DNA of 64,000 nt, taken from contig NZ_CP043959.1 of assembly GCF_008632955.1 (NCBI RefSeq), forward strand, positions 1,922,001 through 1,986,000, written 5' to 3'. The notes beneath the pieces are model-generated. The model was given only the letters and a program-made list of their open reading frames with translations. It made no database searches and was not told the DNA's origin. This document shows, in pieces, positions 17,803-26,236 of the stretch (positions are counted from its first letter, which is position 1; every line of letters begins with the position of its first letter). The translations under genes and the position numbers were made by a program. This DNA is from Streptomyces tendae. GTDB taxonomy: Bacteria > Actinomycetota > Actinomycetes > Streptomycetales > Streptomycetaceae.

Positions 17803-18471
17803 CGCGCGGCGGGCGCGGACGAGGAAGGCCTCCGCCCGCCGCCGGTCCGGGTCCTCCGGGAGGGGGCTGTGGGCCGCTGCCGGCCCGGCCTCGGCGGTCA
17901 GCCGGTTCATCCGGGCCTCCACCTCAGGCCACGGCACCTCGCCGCGCTTCACCTCGAGCAGTTCCTCACGGCGATCGCCCACGTCGACCGTGAGGACGCC
18001 CGTGCGGAGCAGGTCGCCGGCGGTCATCAGCAGGCGGAGCAGGTGCATCGCGTGCTTCCAGCGCGGGGCGCCGTGGGCGCGGACGTCGGCGTCCAGCTTG
18101 CGGCGCTGGCCGTGGGCGTACCGGACGAACGTCTCGTGGACCCTGCGGGAGAGGAACGCGCCACGCAGCGACAGCAGCTCACGCCCGGTGGCGTCGGCGT
18201 ACTCCACCAGCGGGGAGTGCAGACACTCCAGGACGTTGGGGTTGCCGCGCAGCGCCAGCTCGCAGAAGCGCTCCAGCTCCCAGCTGAACTGCTCGTCGGC
18301 CGGTCCCTCGACATGCGTGGGCGGCTTGTCGAAGCCCCAGAACAGGGGAGTGGGCGCGAGGAACACGCCCCGGAGGTCGGTGTCGCTGGCCTCCATGGCC
18401 AGACCGAAGGCACGGGAGCCCATGACGCAGGCGTAGATCGTGTGGTCGGTCACCAGGCTCTCGGGGCGCAT
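17728..18471 (-). CDS. RlaP-type (Pol-beta superfamily) nucleotidyltransferase B
   Basis: This 247-residue relative of the convergent neighbour carries CVMGSRAFGLAMEASDTDLR and, further on, NPNVLECLHSPLVEYADATG, matching the family pattern found in copy A (YVLEQLLSPLVVHTTDAH). The two share layout but are clearly diverged, so they are not a recent duplication. Start ATG 18471 has no Shine-Dalgarno sequence. Instead a -10-like TACGCT (minus strand, 18484-18479) ends seven bases upstream, suggesting a leaderless mRNA. The gene lies 22 bases after the Rieske gene on the same strand but probably has its own promoter. Confidence 0.82.
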   Translation of the reverse strand: MRPESLVTDHTIYACVMGSRAFGLAMEASDTDLRGVFLAPTPLFWGFDKPPTHVEGPADEQFSWELERFCELALRGNPNVLECLHSPLVEYADATGRELLSLRGAFLSRRVHETFVRYAHGQRRKLDADVRAHGAPRWKHAMHLLRLLMTAGDLLRTGVLTVDVGDRREELLEVKRGEVPWPEVEARMNRLTAEAGPAAAHSPLPEDPDRRRAEAFLVRARRASALQSYPDEQVVQGVVSPRRVGQT

Positions 18472-18493
18472 GCGGGGGAGCGTACGCGGAGGA

Positions 18494-18910
18494 TCACGCC
18501 CGGCGGATCGTATTTCCGTCCACCGTGATCCGCTCCTCGGGCAGTGGCCGGGTCGCCGGGCCCCGCTCCACCGAGCCGTCGGTGACGCGGAAGCGGCTGC
18601 CGTGACACGGGCAGTTGATCGCGCCGTCCGAGACGTCGGAGACCAGGCACCGCTGATGGGTGCAGACCGCCGAGAACGCCTTGAACTCACCCTCCTCGGG
18701 CTGGGTGACCACGATCTCCTCAGCTCCGAGGATCCTGCCCCCGCCCACCGGCACGTCCGCCACCGGCAGCAGCTCCTGCCCGGGCGTCCCCTCACCTTCC
18801 GCGGTGTCCGACGGCGTACCGGCCCCGCCGTCCTCCGCACCACAGCCCACGGTCAGCGCCGCCGCGCCCGGTGCGAGCAGAACGGTGCGCCGCGTCGCCC
18901 GTGTCGTCAT
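18494..18910 (-). CDS. Rieske [2Fe-2S] lipoprotein
   Basis: A 138-residue small Rieske protein. The N-terminus MTTRATRRTVLLAPGAAALT with VGCG next has a twin-arginine motif and a lipobox, so it is predicted to be exported folded by Tat and lipid-anchored outside the membrane. The cluster ligands are CTHQRC and CPCHGSRF (two Cys, two His). It would pass electrons, but no oxygenase or cytochrome partner is adjacent. ATG 18910 was chosen because it places the Tat motif at the very N-terminus. It lies divergent from aroH. Confidence 0.88.
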   Translation of the reverse strand: MTTRATRRTVLLAPGAAALTVGCGAEDGGAGTPSDTAEGEGTPGQELLPVADVPVGGGRILGAEEIVVTQPEEGEFKAFSAVCTHQRCLVSDVSDGAINCPCHGSRFRVTDGSVERGPATRPLPEERITVDGNTIRRA

Positions 18911-19101
18911 GTCGTCACTCCCCAGATCGCCTCGCCGCATCCTGACACCGAATACGGCGCAGGAGAAGCAATACCGGCACAACATCACCCACCAGGCATA
19001 TCGCCCGTCTCAGCGGGCGGGCGCCCGGCACCGGTCCGGCCCGCTCCTGACTACGCTGGACGACCGAACAGTCTTTACGCACGTCAGCAAGGAGCATCGT
19101 C

Positions 19102-19464
19102 GTGGCGGTACGCGCGGTCCGGGGGGCCGTCCAGTTGGAGCGGGACGAGGCCGGACACATGGAGGAGCAGGTCGGCGCCCTGCTCACCGCCGTGCTGGAG
19201 CGCAACGAGCTGCACACGGACGACCTGATCAGCATCTGGTTCACGGCCACGCCCGACCTGCACTGCGACTTCCCGGCCGCCGCCGCCCGCAAGCTGGGCA
19301 TCGTCGACGTCCCCCTGATCTGCGCCCAGGAACTCGACATCGAGGGCGCCATGCCCCGCGTCGTCCGCCTCCTCGCGCACATCGAGTCCGACCGGCCCCG
19401 CGCCGACGTCGCCCATGTGTACCTCGGTGCCGCGGCCGCCCTGCGCAAGGACATCGCCCAGTGA
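19102..19464 (+). CDS. aroH: Chorismate mutase, AroH type
   Basis: The 120-residue protein is the small trimeric AroH-class mutase that turns chorismate into prephenate for phenylalanine and tyrosine synthesis. Diagnostic stretches are VRAVRGAVQLERDEAGHMEE, ISIWFTATPDLHCDFPAAAA (active-site region) and VAHVYLGAAAALRKDI with the C-terminal catalytic arginine/tyrosine part. GTG 19102 follows AAGGAG by seven bases. Its stop overlaps the tyrA start (GTGA), so product and next enzyme are made together. Confidence 0.94.
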   Translation: MAVRAVRGAVQLERDEAGHMEEQVGALLTAVLERNELHTDDLISIWFTATPDLHCDFPAAAARKLGIVDVPLICAQELDIEGAMPRVVRLLAHIESDRPRADVAHVYLGAAAALRKDIAQ

Positions 19465-20546
19465 GAACCGCCCTCGTCATCGGCACCGGACTGATCGGCA
19501 CGTCCGCCGCCCTCGCCCTGTCCCAGCGGGGCGTCGCCGTCCACCTCGCCGACCACGACCCGGAGCAGGCCCGCACCGCCGCCGCCCTCGGCGCCGGCAC
19601 CGACGAGGCGCCCGGAGGACCCGTGGACCTCGCGATCGTCGCGGCCCCGCCCGCACACGTCGCCGACGTGCTCGCCGACGCCATGCGGCGCGGTCTGGCG
19701 CGCGGGTACATCGACGTCGCCAGCGTCAAGGGCGGCCCGCGCCGCGAGCTCCAGGCACGCGGACTCGACCTGACCCCGTACCTCGGCACCCACCCCATGT
19801 CCGGCCGGGAGAAGTCCGGCCCGCTGGCCGCCACCGGCGACCTCTTCGAGGGCCGCCCCTGGGTGCTCACCCCCACCCGGGACACCGACACCGAGGTGCT
19901 CAACCTCGCCCTGGAGCTGGTCTCCCACTGCCGGGCCGTGCCGGTCGTCATGGACGCCGACGCCCACGACCGCGCCGTGGCCCTTGTCTCCCACATGCCG
20001 CACCTGGTGTCCAGCATGGTCGCCGCCCGCCTGGAGCACGCCGACGAGGCCGCCGTACGCCTGTGCGGGCAGGGCATCCGGGACGTGACCCGGATCGCCG
20101 CCTCCGACCCGCGGATGTGGATCGACATCCTCTCCGCCAACCCCGGACCGGTCGCCGACCTGCTCACCGACGTCGCCGCCGATCTGGAGGAGACCGTCCG
20201 CGCCCTGCGCGCCCTGGAGTCCTCCGACGAGGACAAGCGCCACGAGGGCACCACGGGCATCGAGCAGATGCTGCGCCGCGGCAACGCCGGCCAGGTCCGC
20301 GTCCCGGGCAAGCACGGCTCCGCGCCGCGCGTCTACGAGATCGTCGCCGTGCTCATCGACGACCAGCCGGGCCAGCTCGCCCGCATCTTCGCCGACGCCG
20401 AGCGCGCCGGCGTCAACATCGAGGACGTCCGCATCGAGCACGCCACCGGACAGCAGGCCGGTCTCATCCAGCTCATGGTGGAACCCAAGGCGGCCCCGGT
20501 CCTCACCGCCGCCCTGCGGGAGCGGGGCTGGGCGATCCGGCAGTGA
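19461..20546 (+). CDS. tyrA: Prephenate dehydrogenase with ACT domain
   Basis: TyrA oxidatively decarboxylates prephenate to 4-hydroxyphenylpyruvate on the way to tyrosine. The 361-residue product starts RTALVIGTGLIGTSAALALS (NAD-binding Rossmann motif), has the substrate-site histidine in YLGTHPMSGREKSGP, and ends with an ACT domain (YEIVAVLIDDQPGQLARIFA, NIEDVRIEH) expected to bind tyrosine for feedback control. GTG 19461 overlaps the aroH stop. It forms an aromatic amino-acid pair with aroH. Confidence 0.95.
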   Translation: MRTALVIGTGLIGTSAALALSQRGVAVHLADHDPEQARTAAALGAGTDEAPGGPVDLAIVAAPPAHVADVLADAMRRGLARGYIDVASVKGGPRRELQARGLDLTPYLGTHPMSGREKSGPLAATGDLFEGRPWVLTPTRDTDTEVLNLALELVSHCRAVPVVMDADAHDRAVALVSHMPHLVSSMVAARLEHADEAAVRLCGQGIRDVTRIAASDPRMWIDILSANPGPVADLLTDVAADLEETVRALRALESSDEDKRHEGTTGIEQMLRRGNAGQVRVPGKHGSAPRVYEIVAVLIDDQPGQLARIFADAERAGVNIEDVRIEHATGQQAGLIQLMVEPKAAPVLTAALRERGWAIRQ

Positions 20547-20672
20547 CCCCCGCCTCCCCGGGCAGGGGAGGACGTCCGCATGTCGGAGGGGTTCCCGGGA
20601 GCCAGTAATCTGGTGCGGGGCGTGTCCACGCCCCGCACACCCCACCCCACCGCACCAGGAAGGTGTTCCTCC

Positions 20673-21359
20673 GTGGAAAACGGCGCCGCCAAGCCCGTGA
20701 TCGTCGCCATCGACGGTCCCTCCGGCACGGGCAAGTCGAGCACGTCGAAGGCCGTGGCGGCGCAGCTCGGGCTGAGCTACCTGGACACCGGCGCCCAGTA
20801 CCGGGCGATCACCTGGTGGATGGTGACCAACGGCATCGACATAGCGGACCCGTCCTCGATCGCCGCCGCGGCGGGCAAGCCCGAGATTCTCTCCGGCACC
20901 GACCCCACGGGCCCGACGATCACGGTCGACGGGGTGGACGTGGCCGGCCCGATCCGCGAGCAGGACGTCACCTCCAAGGTCAGCGCCGTCAGCGCGGTGC
21001 CCGAGGTGCGCGCCCGGATCACCGAGCTGCAGCGCGCCATCGCCGCCTCCGCCGTCACCGGCATCGTCGTCGAGGGCCGTGACATCGGCACCACGGTGCT
21101 GCCCGACGCCGACCTGAAGATCTTCCTCACCGCCTCGGCGGAGGCCCGCGCCGCCCGCCGCAGCGGCGAGCTGAAGGGCGCCGACCTGCACACCACCCGT
21201 GAGGCCCTGATCAAGCGGGACGCGGCCGACTCCAGCCGCAAGACCTCCCCGCTCGCCAAGGCCGACGACGCCGTCGAGGTGGACACCACCGACCTGACCC
21301 TGCAGCAGGTCATCGAGTGTGTCGTCACCCTCGTCGAGGAGAAGCGGGCCGGAAAGTGA
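20673..21359 (+). CDS. cmk: Cytidylate kinase
   Basis: Cmk phosphorylates CMP and dCMP with ATP, feeding pyrimidine nucleotide pools. The 228-residue product begins VENGAAKPVIVAIDGPSGTG with the P-loop GPSGTGKSS, then YLDTGAQYRAITWW, VVEGRDIGTTVLPDADLKIF and the lid RDAADSSRKTSPL. GTG 20673 follows AGGAAGG at good spacing and gives the standard length. The stop overlaps the plsC-like start (GTGA), and der follows, the usual actinobacterial order. Confidence 0.96.
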   Translation: MENGAAKPVIVAIDGPSGTGKSSTSKAVAAQLGLSYLDTGAQYRAITWWMVTNGIDIADPSSIAAAAGKPEILSGTDPTGPTITVDGVDVAGPIREQDVTSKVSAVSAVPEVRARITELQRAIAASAVTGIVVEGRDIGTTVLPDADLKIFLTASAEARAARRSGELKGADLHTTREALIKRDAADSSRKTSPLAKADDAVEVDTTDLTLQQVIECVVTLVEEKRAGK

Positions 21360-22048
21360 CCGACGTTCCCTCGACGCAGGGCGCCGAGGTCGGGCGGCGC
21401 ATCGGCGTCGGCCTGATGTACGGGCTGTGGAAGCCGCGCGTGCTGGGCTCCTGGCGGGTCCCCGCGTCCGGCCCGGTGATCTTCGCCGTGAACCACTCGC
21501 ACAACATCGACGGCCCCATGGTCATGGGCGTGGCGCCCCGTCCGACGCACTTCCTGATCAAGAAGGAGGCGTTCGTCGGCCCGCTCGACCCCTTCCTGAC
21601 CGGCATCGGCCAGCTGAAGGTCGACCGGCACTCCACCGACCGCACGGCCATCGCCCGGGCGCTGGGCGTCCTGGAGCAGGGCGGCGTCCTCGGCATCTTC
21701 CCCGAGGGCACCCGCGGCGAGGGCGACTTCGCCTCGATACGCGCCGGGCTCGCGTACTTCGCGGTGCGCAGCGGGGCGCCGATCGTGCCGGTCGCCGTCC
21801 TGGGAAGTTCCGACCGGCCCGGCCGGTTGGTAAAGGCGCTGCCCCCGCTGCGCTCCCGCGTCGACGTCGTCTTCGGCGACCCGTTCGACGCCATCGAAGG
21901 GGCGCGAAGCTCCGATACGGGCGGTGGTGGGCGACGGGCGGGCGGCAGCGGGAGACGTACGCGCAAGGCACTGGACGAGGCCACCGCACGCATCCAGAAG
22001 CAGCTCACGGCCCACCTGGAAAACGCCAGGCGTCTCACCGGCCGCTGA
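21356..22048 (+). CDS. 1-acyl-sn-glycerol-3-phosphate acyltransferase (PlsC family)
   Basis: This 230-residue membrane-associated acyltransferase should transfer an acyl chain to lysophosphatidic acid in phospholipid synthesis. The NHSHNIDG motif (HX4D) near residue 45, a [13 protein letters not shown] block and FPEGTRGEG near 118 are the expected motifs. The C-terminal [14 protein letters not shown] stretch is basic and variable. GTG start overlaps the cmk stop. Confidence 0.93.
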   Translation: MTDVPSTQGAEVGRRIGVGLMYGLWKPRVLGSWRVPASGPVIFAVNHSHNIDGPMVMGVAPRPTHFLIKKEAFVGPLDPFLTGIGQLKVDRHSTDRTAIARALGVLEQGGVLGIFPEGTRGEGDFASIRAGLAYFAVRSGAPIVPVAVLGSSDRPGRLVKALPPLRSRVDVVFGDPFDAIEGARSSDTGGGGRRAGGSGRRTRKALDEATARIQKQLTAHLENARRLTGR

Positions 22049-22121
22049 GCGACACTTGAGTAGTGGATCTCCGTCACCACGGGGGTCCACCGATCACCAC
22101 GATGAACGAGGTACCGACTTC

Positions 22122-23612
22122 ATGAACGACCACATCGAGCCCGGCGGCTCGGACGCGCACGACGCTGCGCACGAGCACGATCACGGGGCGCTGGGCGATG
22201 CCGAGTTCGCGGAGTTCATGGAGCTCGCCGCGGAGGAGGGCTTCGACCTCGAGGACGTGGAGGGCGCCATCGAGGAGGCGGGCCACGGCCCGCTGCCGGT
22301 GCTCGCCGTCGTCGGCCGCCCCAATGTCGGCAAGTCGACCCTGGTGAACAGGATCATCGGCCGCCGCGAGGCGGTCGTCGAGGACAAGCCCGGCGTCACC
22401 CGCGACCGCGTCACCTACGAGGCCGAGTGGGCGGGCCGCCGCTTCAAGGTCGTCGACACCGGCGGCTGGGAGCAGGACGTCCTCGGCATCGACGCCTCCG
22501 TCGCCGCCCAGGCCGAGTACGCCATCGAGGCGGCCGACGCGGTCGTCTTCGTGGTGGACGCCAAGGTCGGCGCCACCGACACCGACGAGGCCGTGGTCCG
22601 CCTGCTGCGCAAGGCGGGCAAGCCGGTCGTGCTGTGCGCCAACAAGGTGGACGGCCCGAGCGGCGAGGCGGACGCGTCCTACCTGTGGTCGCTGGGCCTC
22701 GGCGAGCCGCACCCCGTCTCCGCCCTGCACGGCCGCGGCACCGGCGACATGCTGGACAAGGTCCTGGAGGCGCTGCCGGAGGCCCCGGCGCAGAGGTTCG
22801 GCGCCGCCCTCGGCGGTCCGCGCCGGATCGCCCTGATCGGCCGGCCCAACGTCGGCAAGTCCTCGCTGCTGAACAAGGTCGCGGGCGAGGAGCGGGTCGT
22901 CGTCAACGAACTCGCCGGCACCACCCGTGACCCGGTCGACGAGATCATCGAACTCGGCGGCAAGACCTGGAAGTTCGTCGACACGGCGGGCATCCGCAAG
23001 CGGGTCCACCTCCAGCAGGGCGCCGACTACTACGCCTCGCTGCGCACCGCCGCCGCCGTCGAGAAGGCCGAGGTGGCGGTCGTCCTGATCGACGGCTCCG
23101 AGTCCATCTCGGTCCAGGACCAGCGCATCGTCACCATGGCGGTCGAGGCGGGCCGCGCGCTCGTCCTGGCGTACAACAAGTGGGACACCCTCGACGAGGA
23201 ACGCCGCTACTACCTGGAGCGGGAGATCGAGACCGAGCTCGGCCAGGTCGCCTGGGCGCCCCGGGTGAACGTCTCGGCCCTCACCGGCCGCCACATGGAG
23301 AAGCTCGTCCCGGCGATCGAGACGGCCCTGGCGGGCTGGGAGACCCGGGTCCCGACGGGCCGCCTGAACGCCTTCCTGGGCGAGCTGGTCGCCGCCCACC
23401 CGCACCCGGTGCGGGGCGGCAAGCAGCCGCGCATCCTGTTCGGCACCCAGGCGGGCACCAAGCCGCCGCGGTTCGTGCTGTTCGCCTCCGGCTTCATCGA
23501 GGCGGGGTACCGGCGCTTCATCGAGCGCCGGCTGCGCGAGGAGTTCGGCTTCGAGGGCACCCCGATCCACATCTCGGTGCGGGTGCGCGAGAAGCGCGGC
23601 AAGAAGAAGTAG
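22122..23612 (+). CDS. der: Ribosome biogenesis GTPase Der (EngA)
   Basis: Der has two tandem GTPase domains and a C-terminal KH-like domain and is needed for 50S subunit assembly. G1 motifs [10 protein letters not shown] (near 67) and [10 protein letters not shown] (near 242) are both intact, as are DTGG/DTAG switch II motifs and the NKVD and NKWD specificity motifs. The protein is 496 residues, with a roughly 60-residue acidic N-terminal extension ([20 protein letters not shown]) beyond the E. coli form that is usual in actinobacteria. ATG 22122 follows GAGGTA. A 15-bp terminator ends the aroH-to-der group. Confidence 0.97.
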   Translation: MNDHIEPGGSDAHDAAHEHDHGALGDAEFAEFMELAAEEGFDLEDVEGAIEEAGHGPLPVLAVVGRPNVGKSTLVNRIIGRREAVVEDKPGVTRDRVTYEAEWAGRRFKVVDTGGWEQDVLGIDASVAAQAEYAIEAADAVVFVVDAKVGATDTDEAVVRLLRKAGKPVVLCANKVDGPSGEADASYLWSLGLGEPHPVSALHGRGTGDMLDKVLEALPEAPAQRFGAALGGPRRIALIGRPNVGKSSLLNKVAGEERVVVNELAGTTRDPVDEIIELGGKTWKFVDTAGIRKRVHLQQGADYYASLRTAAAVEKAEVAVVLIDGSESISVQDQRIVTMAVEAGRALVLAYNKWDTLDEERRYYLEREIETELGQVAWAPRVNVSALTGRHMEKLVPAIETALAGWETRVPTGRLNAFLGELVAAHPHPVRGGKQPRILFGTQAGTKPPRFVLFASGFIEAGYRRFIERRLREEFGFEGTPIHISVRVREKRGKKK

Positions 23613-23630
23613 CCCTCGGCCGGGCACGGC

Positions 23631-23666
23631 GAAGGGGCGGTCCCGTGTTCCCGGGACCGCCCCTTC
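23631..23666 (+). terminator. der terminator
   Basis: Perfect 15-bp stem GAAGGGGCGGTCCCG / CGGGACCGCCCCTTC with a 6-nt loop, 18 bases after the der stop. It lies 3' of the converging hypothetical gene, so it may work in both directions. Confidence 0.85.
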
Positions 23667-23684
23667 GTCCGTCTGCCGTGCTCC

Positions 23685-24056
23685 TCAGACGCCGCTGCGG
23701 GGGGCCGGGGGCAGTCCGGCCGGCACGTGGTGCATCTCGGCGCCGCCCCGGCCGACCGCGCCCACGCGCTGCCACTGCGGGGGCTCGGCGGCGTGCCGGG
23801 CGAGGGACGCGGTGAAGGACCCGGGACTGTGATCCCGGTACCCGCCCGTACTGGGGATGTTCCCGAAGGCGGTGAACCCCCAGTCCTCCTCGCCGCTGCG
23901 GTCGCCCGGCAGCGAACGGAAGGACTTGACGTACTCGGTGTAGAGAGCGTCGTAGATCGGCGTGGCCGAGTGGCCGCTCCGGGAGTCCTGCGCCGGGCGC
24001 ACGGGGGCGGGAACCGAGGCGAGGGACTGGCGGCGGGGAGCGTCATATGCGTGCAC
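23685..24056 (-). CDS. Conserved hypothetical protein
   Basis: I recognise no domain. The product, about 123 residues, has a conserved-looking core SATPIYDALYTEYVKSFRSL followed by PGDRSGEEDWGFTAFGN, a His/Pro-rich C-terminus and a low-complexity N-terminal part. The type of sequence is familiar from streptomycetes but without a function. The start is uncertain: GTG 24056 (VHAYDAPRRQ) is one option and TTG 24083 another. No signal peptide or membrane segment is visible. It converges on der. Confidence 0.65.
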   Translation of the reverse strand: MHAYDAPRRQSLASVPAPVRPAQDSRSGHSATPIYDALYTEYVKSFRSLPGDRSGEEDWGFTAFGNIPSTGGYRDHSPGSFTASLARHAAEPPQWQRVGAVGRGGAEMHHVPAGLPPAPRSGV

Positions 24057-24148
24057 GTATGTCCAAACGACCCCGTGCCACAAGGGATGCGGCCCCCCAC
24101 AAGTTTTCGCAGGTTACGCCCCTCAGGAGCCCCCTAGGACCGCACACC

Positions 24149-24194
24149 AGCCACCCCTCAGGGGCGCGGGGAACGGCGCGCCAAGCCCCCACCG
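24149..24194 (+). repeat. GC-rich dispersed repeat, copy 1
   Basis: A 46-base unit (AGCCACCCCTCAGGGGCGCG through CCCCCACCG) that recurs exactly at 24220. The inner GGCGCG/CGCGCC arms can form a small hairpin. The reverse complement of its core is found four times at 48.7-48.9 kb. The rest of the 256-base gap holds nothing else supported. Confidence 0.85.
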
Positions 24195-24219
24195 AAGGGT
24201 CAGCCGAGGAGCACGCCCG

Positions 24220-24265
24220 AGCCACCCCTCAGGGGCGCGGGGAACGGCGCGCCAAGCCCCCACCG
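24220..24265 (+). repeat. GC-rich dispersed repeat, copy 2
   Basis: Identical 46-base unit, 71 bases downstream of copy 1. It sits in the 3' flank of the SseB-like gene. Confidence 0.85.
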
Positions 24266-24312
24266 GCCGCCGGCCGAAGAAGCACCCCCGCACCGCCCCA
24301 CGCTCGCCGGGA

Positions 24313-25176
24313 TCAGATCCCGGCGAGCGGCAGCGCCGACGCCACCAACTTCCCGTTGGCCGCCGCCTTGTCCAACGCGTCCCGCAGCAGATCCTCCCGC
24401 GGCTGCCGCCCGATGGAACCGACCGGAGCGGCGAACATCAGCACCTGCTGGTGCTTGTTCGCCGCCGCCCGCCACCCGTCGGTGACCTGGAGCGGCTGGT
24501 GGGCCTGCCACCAGGCCACCGGACGGCCGCCGTTGGGGCTCGGCTGGAGCACGGCGTGCAGCTGGCCCGCGGCGAGCAGCACCGACCAGCCGTGCAGCAC
24601 CGGCGGTACGCCCGCCAGCTCGGTCAGCGGCATGAAACCCTGCTCGATCAGCAGCGGCAGGAAGTCGTCGCCGGAGCCGAGCGACCCGGGCCGGGCGACC
24701 GGAGCGGTCGGCTCGACCACCAGGGCCGGGTGCAACTCGCCCTGGAGCAGCACCAGTCCGCTGGTCACCCCGAGAACGGCCTGTTCGGGCACGAGGTTCG
24801 CGGCCTGCGGCTGCGGCTCCTGCGGCGTCTGCTGCACAGCCTCGTACTGCTGCTGCGGGTGTTGCGGCGACTGGTACTGCTGCTGCGGCGACTCCGCCCC
24901 CGTGCCGCCGATCGCCCGCACGGCGCCCTGGAGCTGCTCCTCGGTGACCTGAACGATCTGCGAGGGCAGGCAGGTGGCGTGGGCGAAGGCGAGCACGGCG
25001 GTCTCGTCCCCGATGAACAGGACGGTGCTGGTGCGCTCCTGCGCCGAGTCGCCCGGGGTGCGACAGGAGGTGCAGTCGTAACTGCCCGGGGCGGACTCTC
25101 CGGCGAGCAGGCGTGCTGCTTCTTCGTCGCCGATCTCGGCGCGTACCTCGTCGCTGACGTCGAGCATGCGCGGCAC
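24313..25176 (-). CDS. SseB-like domain protein
   Basis: The 287-residue product has an N-terminal part with LDVSDEVRAEIGDEEAARLL and a CTSC pair (YDCTSCRTPGD), a Gln/Pro-rich linker (SPQQQYQSPQHPQQQYEAVQ), and a C-terminal part resembling SseB/type III-secretion-associated-like domains found in many streptomycete proteins (FLPLLIEQGFMPLTELAG, HQQVLMFAAPVGSIGRQPRE). The function is unknown. GTG 25176 was chosen because GAGGGAG lies six bases upstream; ATG 25167 is an alternative. The CTSC motif could bind metal. Confidence 0.75.
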   Translation of the reverse strand: MPRMLDVSDEVRAEIGDEEAARLLAGESAPGSYDCTSCRTPGDSAQERTSTVLFIGDETAVLAFAHATCLPSQIVQVTEEQLQGAVRAIGGTGAESPQQQYQSPQHPQQQYEAVQQTPQEPQPQAANLVPEQAVLGVTSGLVLLQGELHPALVVEPTAPVARPGSLGSGDDFLPLLIEQGFMPLTELAGVPPVLHGWSVLLAAGQLHAVLQPSPNGGRPVAWWQAHQPLQVTDGWRAAANKHQQVLMFAAPVGSIGRQPREDLLRDALDKAAANGKLVASALPLAGI

Positions 25177-25963
25177 GGGTGGCTCCCTCGGGATGCGGTG
25201 CGTGGCGAGGCCAGGTGGCTCCCGGCTCGTGGTCCGGGTGGGTCCCCGGCTCATGAAGAAGACAACGGGCGATCTGTGGCGGGAGTCACGCCTTACGGCG
25301 AACGGAATCGAACCATCCAGCGCGCGGGGTCACGGCCGGTGCGGAATGCGACCCCCAACGTCAACTCGCCTTACCCGCAAGGGGATTGAAGGGGTGAAGT
25401 GACACACAGCGGAAGCGGTCTCCTGGTCGACAAATCCGGAAATCAGGGAATGAAGTGGGTGGCCGAAATTCGCCGATGCTCCGGGTGAGGATCACCTGGC
25501 CAGGTGCGACATGGGTACCTCTCGCACGACCCGACGGCGGACGGGGCGGGCGCGGCCACGCTCGCCGCCACGGGCGGTGTCGCGGCGGTGGGCGAAGGGG
25601 TGGGGGATCGCATCGCCCGTGCGAGAGCGGCGGCGACCGACGCGTCCGGACCATGTGACGGAATTGCGTATGTCTTGTGCACATCGCTTGTGCGGGCCGA
25701 CCGGGTGCGGCGGCGAATTCACCCCGGCGTACGCCGGAATACAGGCACGTCGCTTTCCTGTCGGAGTTTGCCTGGGTGATGACACGCCGCGCGGAAATTG
25801 CACCCGAATGGTTCCGGGAGTGACAGGGAATCGCTCATTCGAGTGACGGCCGTCCGTACGCCGCTGTCGTGATCCTGTGACACAAGTGTGACCGCGCGCG
25901 TTCCGGCCCCTCGGCTTCCGGTGCGGACTTCCGTGCTCGCGGAGCAGGGCATAGCGTGGCCGC
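25177..25963. other. Long intergenic region, no confident gene
   Basis: This 787-base gap between the SseB-like gene and the I78 inhibitor contains no gene that I can support. A plus-strand frame 25504-25779 (GTG start, RHGYLSHDPTADGAGAATLA) shows good codon bias for its first 45 codons but lacks an RBS at proper spacing and decays afterwards. A perfect 14-bp palindrome CCGGCGTACGCCGG is at 25724-25737. Base composition is less GC-rich at 25640-25880, as expected for non-coding DNA. Confidence 0.5.
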
Positions 25964-26179
25964 ATGGCACCCATTCCGACACCCCCCGCGGAACCTCAGG
26001 ACAGTCCGGACGCCTACGTCGGCCTCACCGCCGACCGGGCCGAACACCTCGCGCGCGAGCGCGGCTGGTCCGCGGTGCGGGCACTGGCGCCGGGGACCGT
26101 GATCACCATGGAGTACCGCGTGGGTCGGCTGAACTTCGAGGTGAAGGACGGCCGGGTGGCGCGGGCCTGGAAGGGCTGA
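25964..26179 (+). CDS. I78-family peptidase inhibitor
   Basis: A 71-residue protein ending VGRLNFEVKDGRVARAWKG, preceded by YVGLTADRAEHLARERGWSA: the pattern of I78 (potato-inhibitor-like) peptidase inhibitors, where the reactive loop lies between the helix and the RLNFEV strand. No signal peptide is visible, so it would act on a cytosolic or self-made serine protease. There is no Shine-Dalgarno sequence. TAGCGT ends six bases before the ATG, suggesting a leaderless mRNA. An 18-bp terminator follows. Confidence 0.82.
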   Translation: MAPIPTPPAEPQDSPDAYVGLTADRAEHLARERGWSAVRALAPGTVITMEYRVGRLNFEVKDGRVARAWKG

Positions 26180-26183
26180 GGGA

Positions 26184-26225
26184 CGGCGAAGGCCCCGGTC
26201 CGTGAGGGGACCGGGGCCTTCGCCG
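26184..26225 (+). terminator. Bidirectional terminator, I78 / PAP2
   Basis: Perfect 18-bp stem at 26184-26201 and 26208-26225 with a 6-nt loop between two converging genes. Confidence 0.88.
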
Positions 26226-26236
26226 TGCTCGGACCG

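Noticed and set aside
24149..24265. CRISPR array
   Set aside because: Only two units of 46 bases, self-complementary and related to other dispersed copies; no cas genes.
25290..25340. tRNA-like GGTTCGATTCC on the minus strand
   Set aside because: The T-arm pairs only with wobbles and no acceptor, D or anticodon arms can be built around it.
25443..25682. Minus-strand 79-codon frame in the long gap
   Set aside because: No Shine-Dalgarno or -10 near the start, Ala/Pro-rich translation, and it overlaps the palindrome-flanking non-coding DNA.
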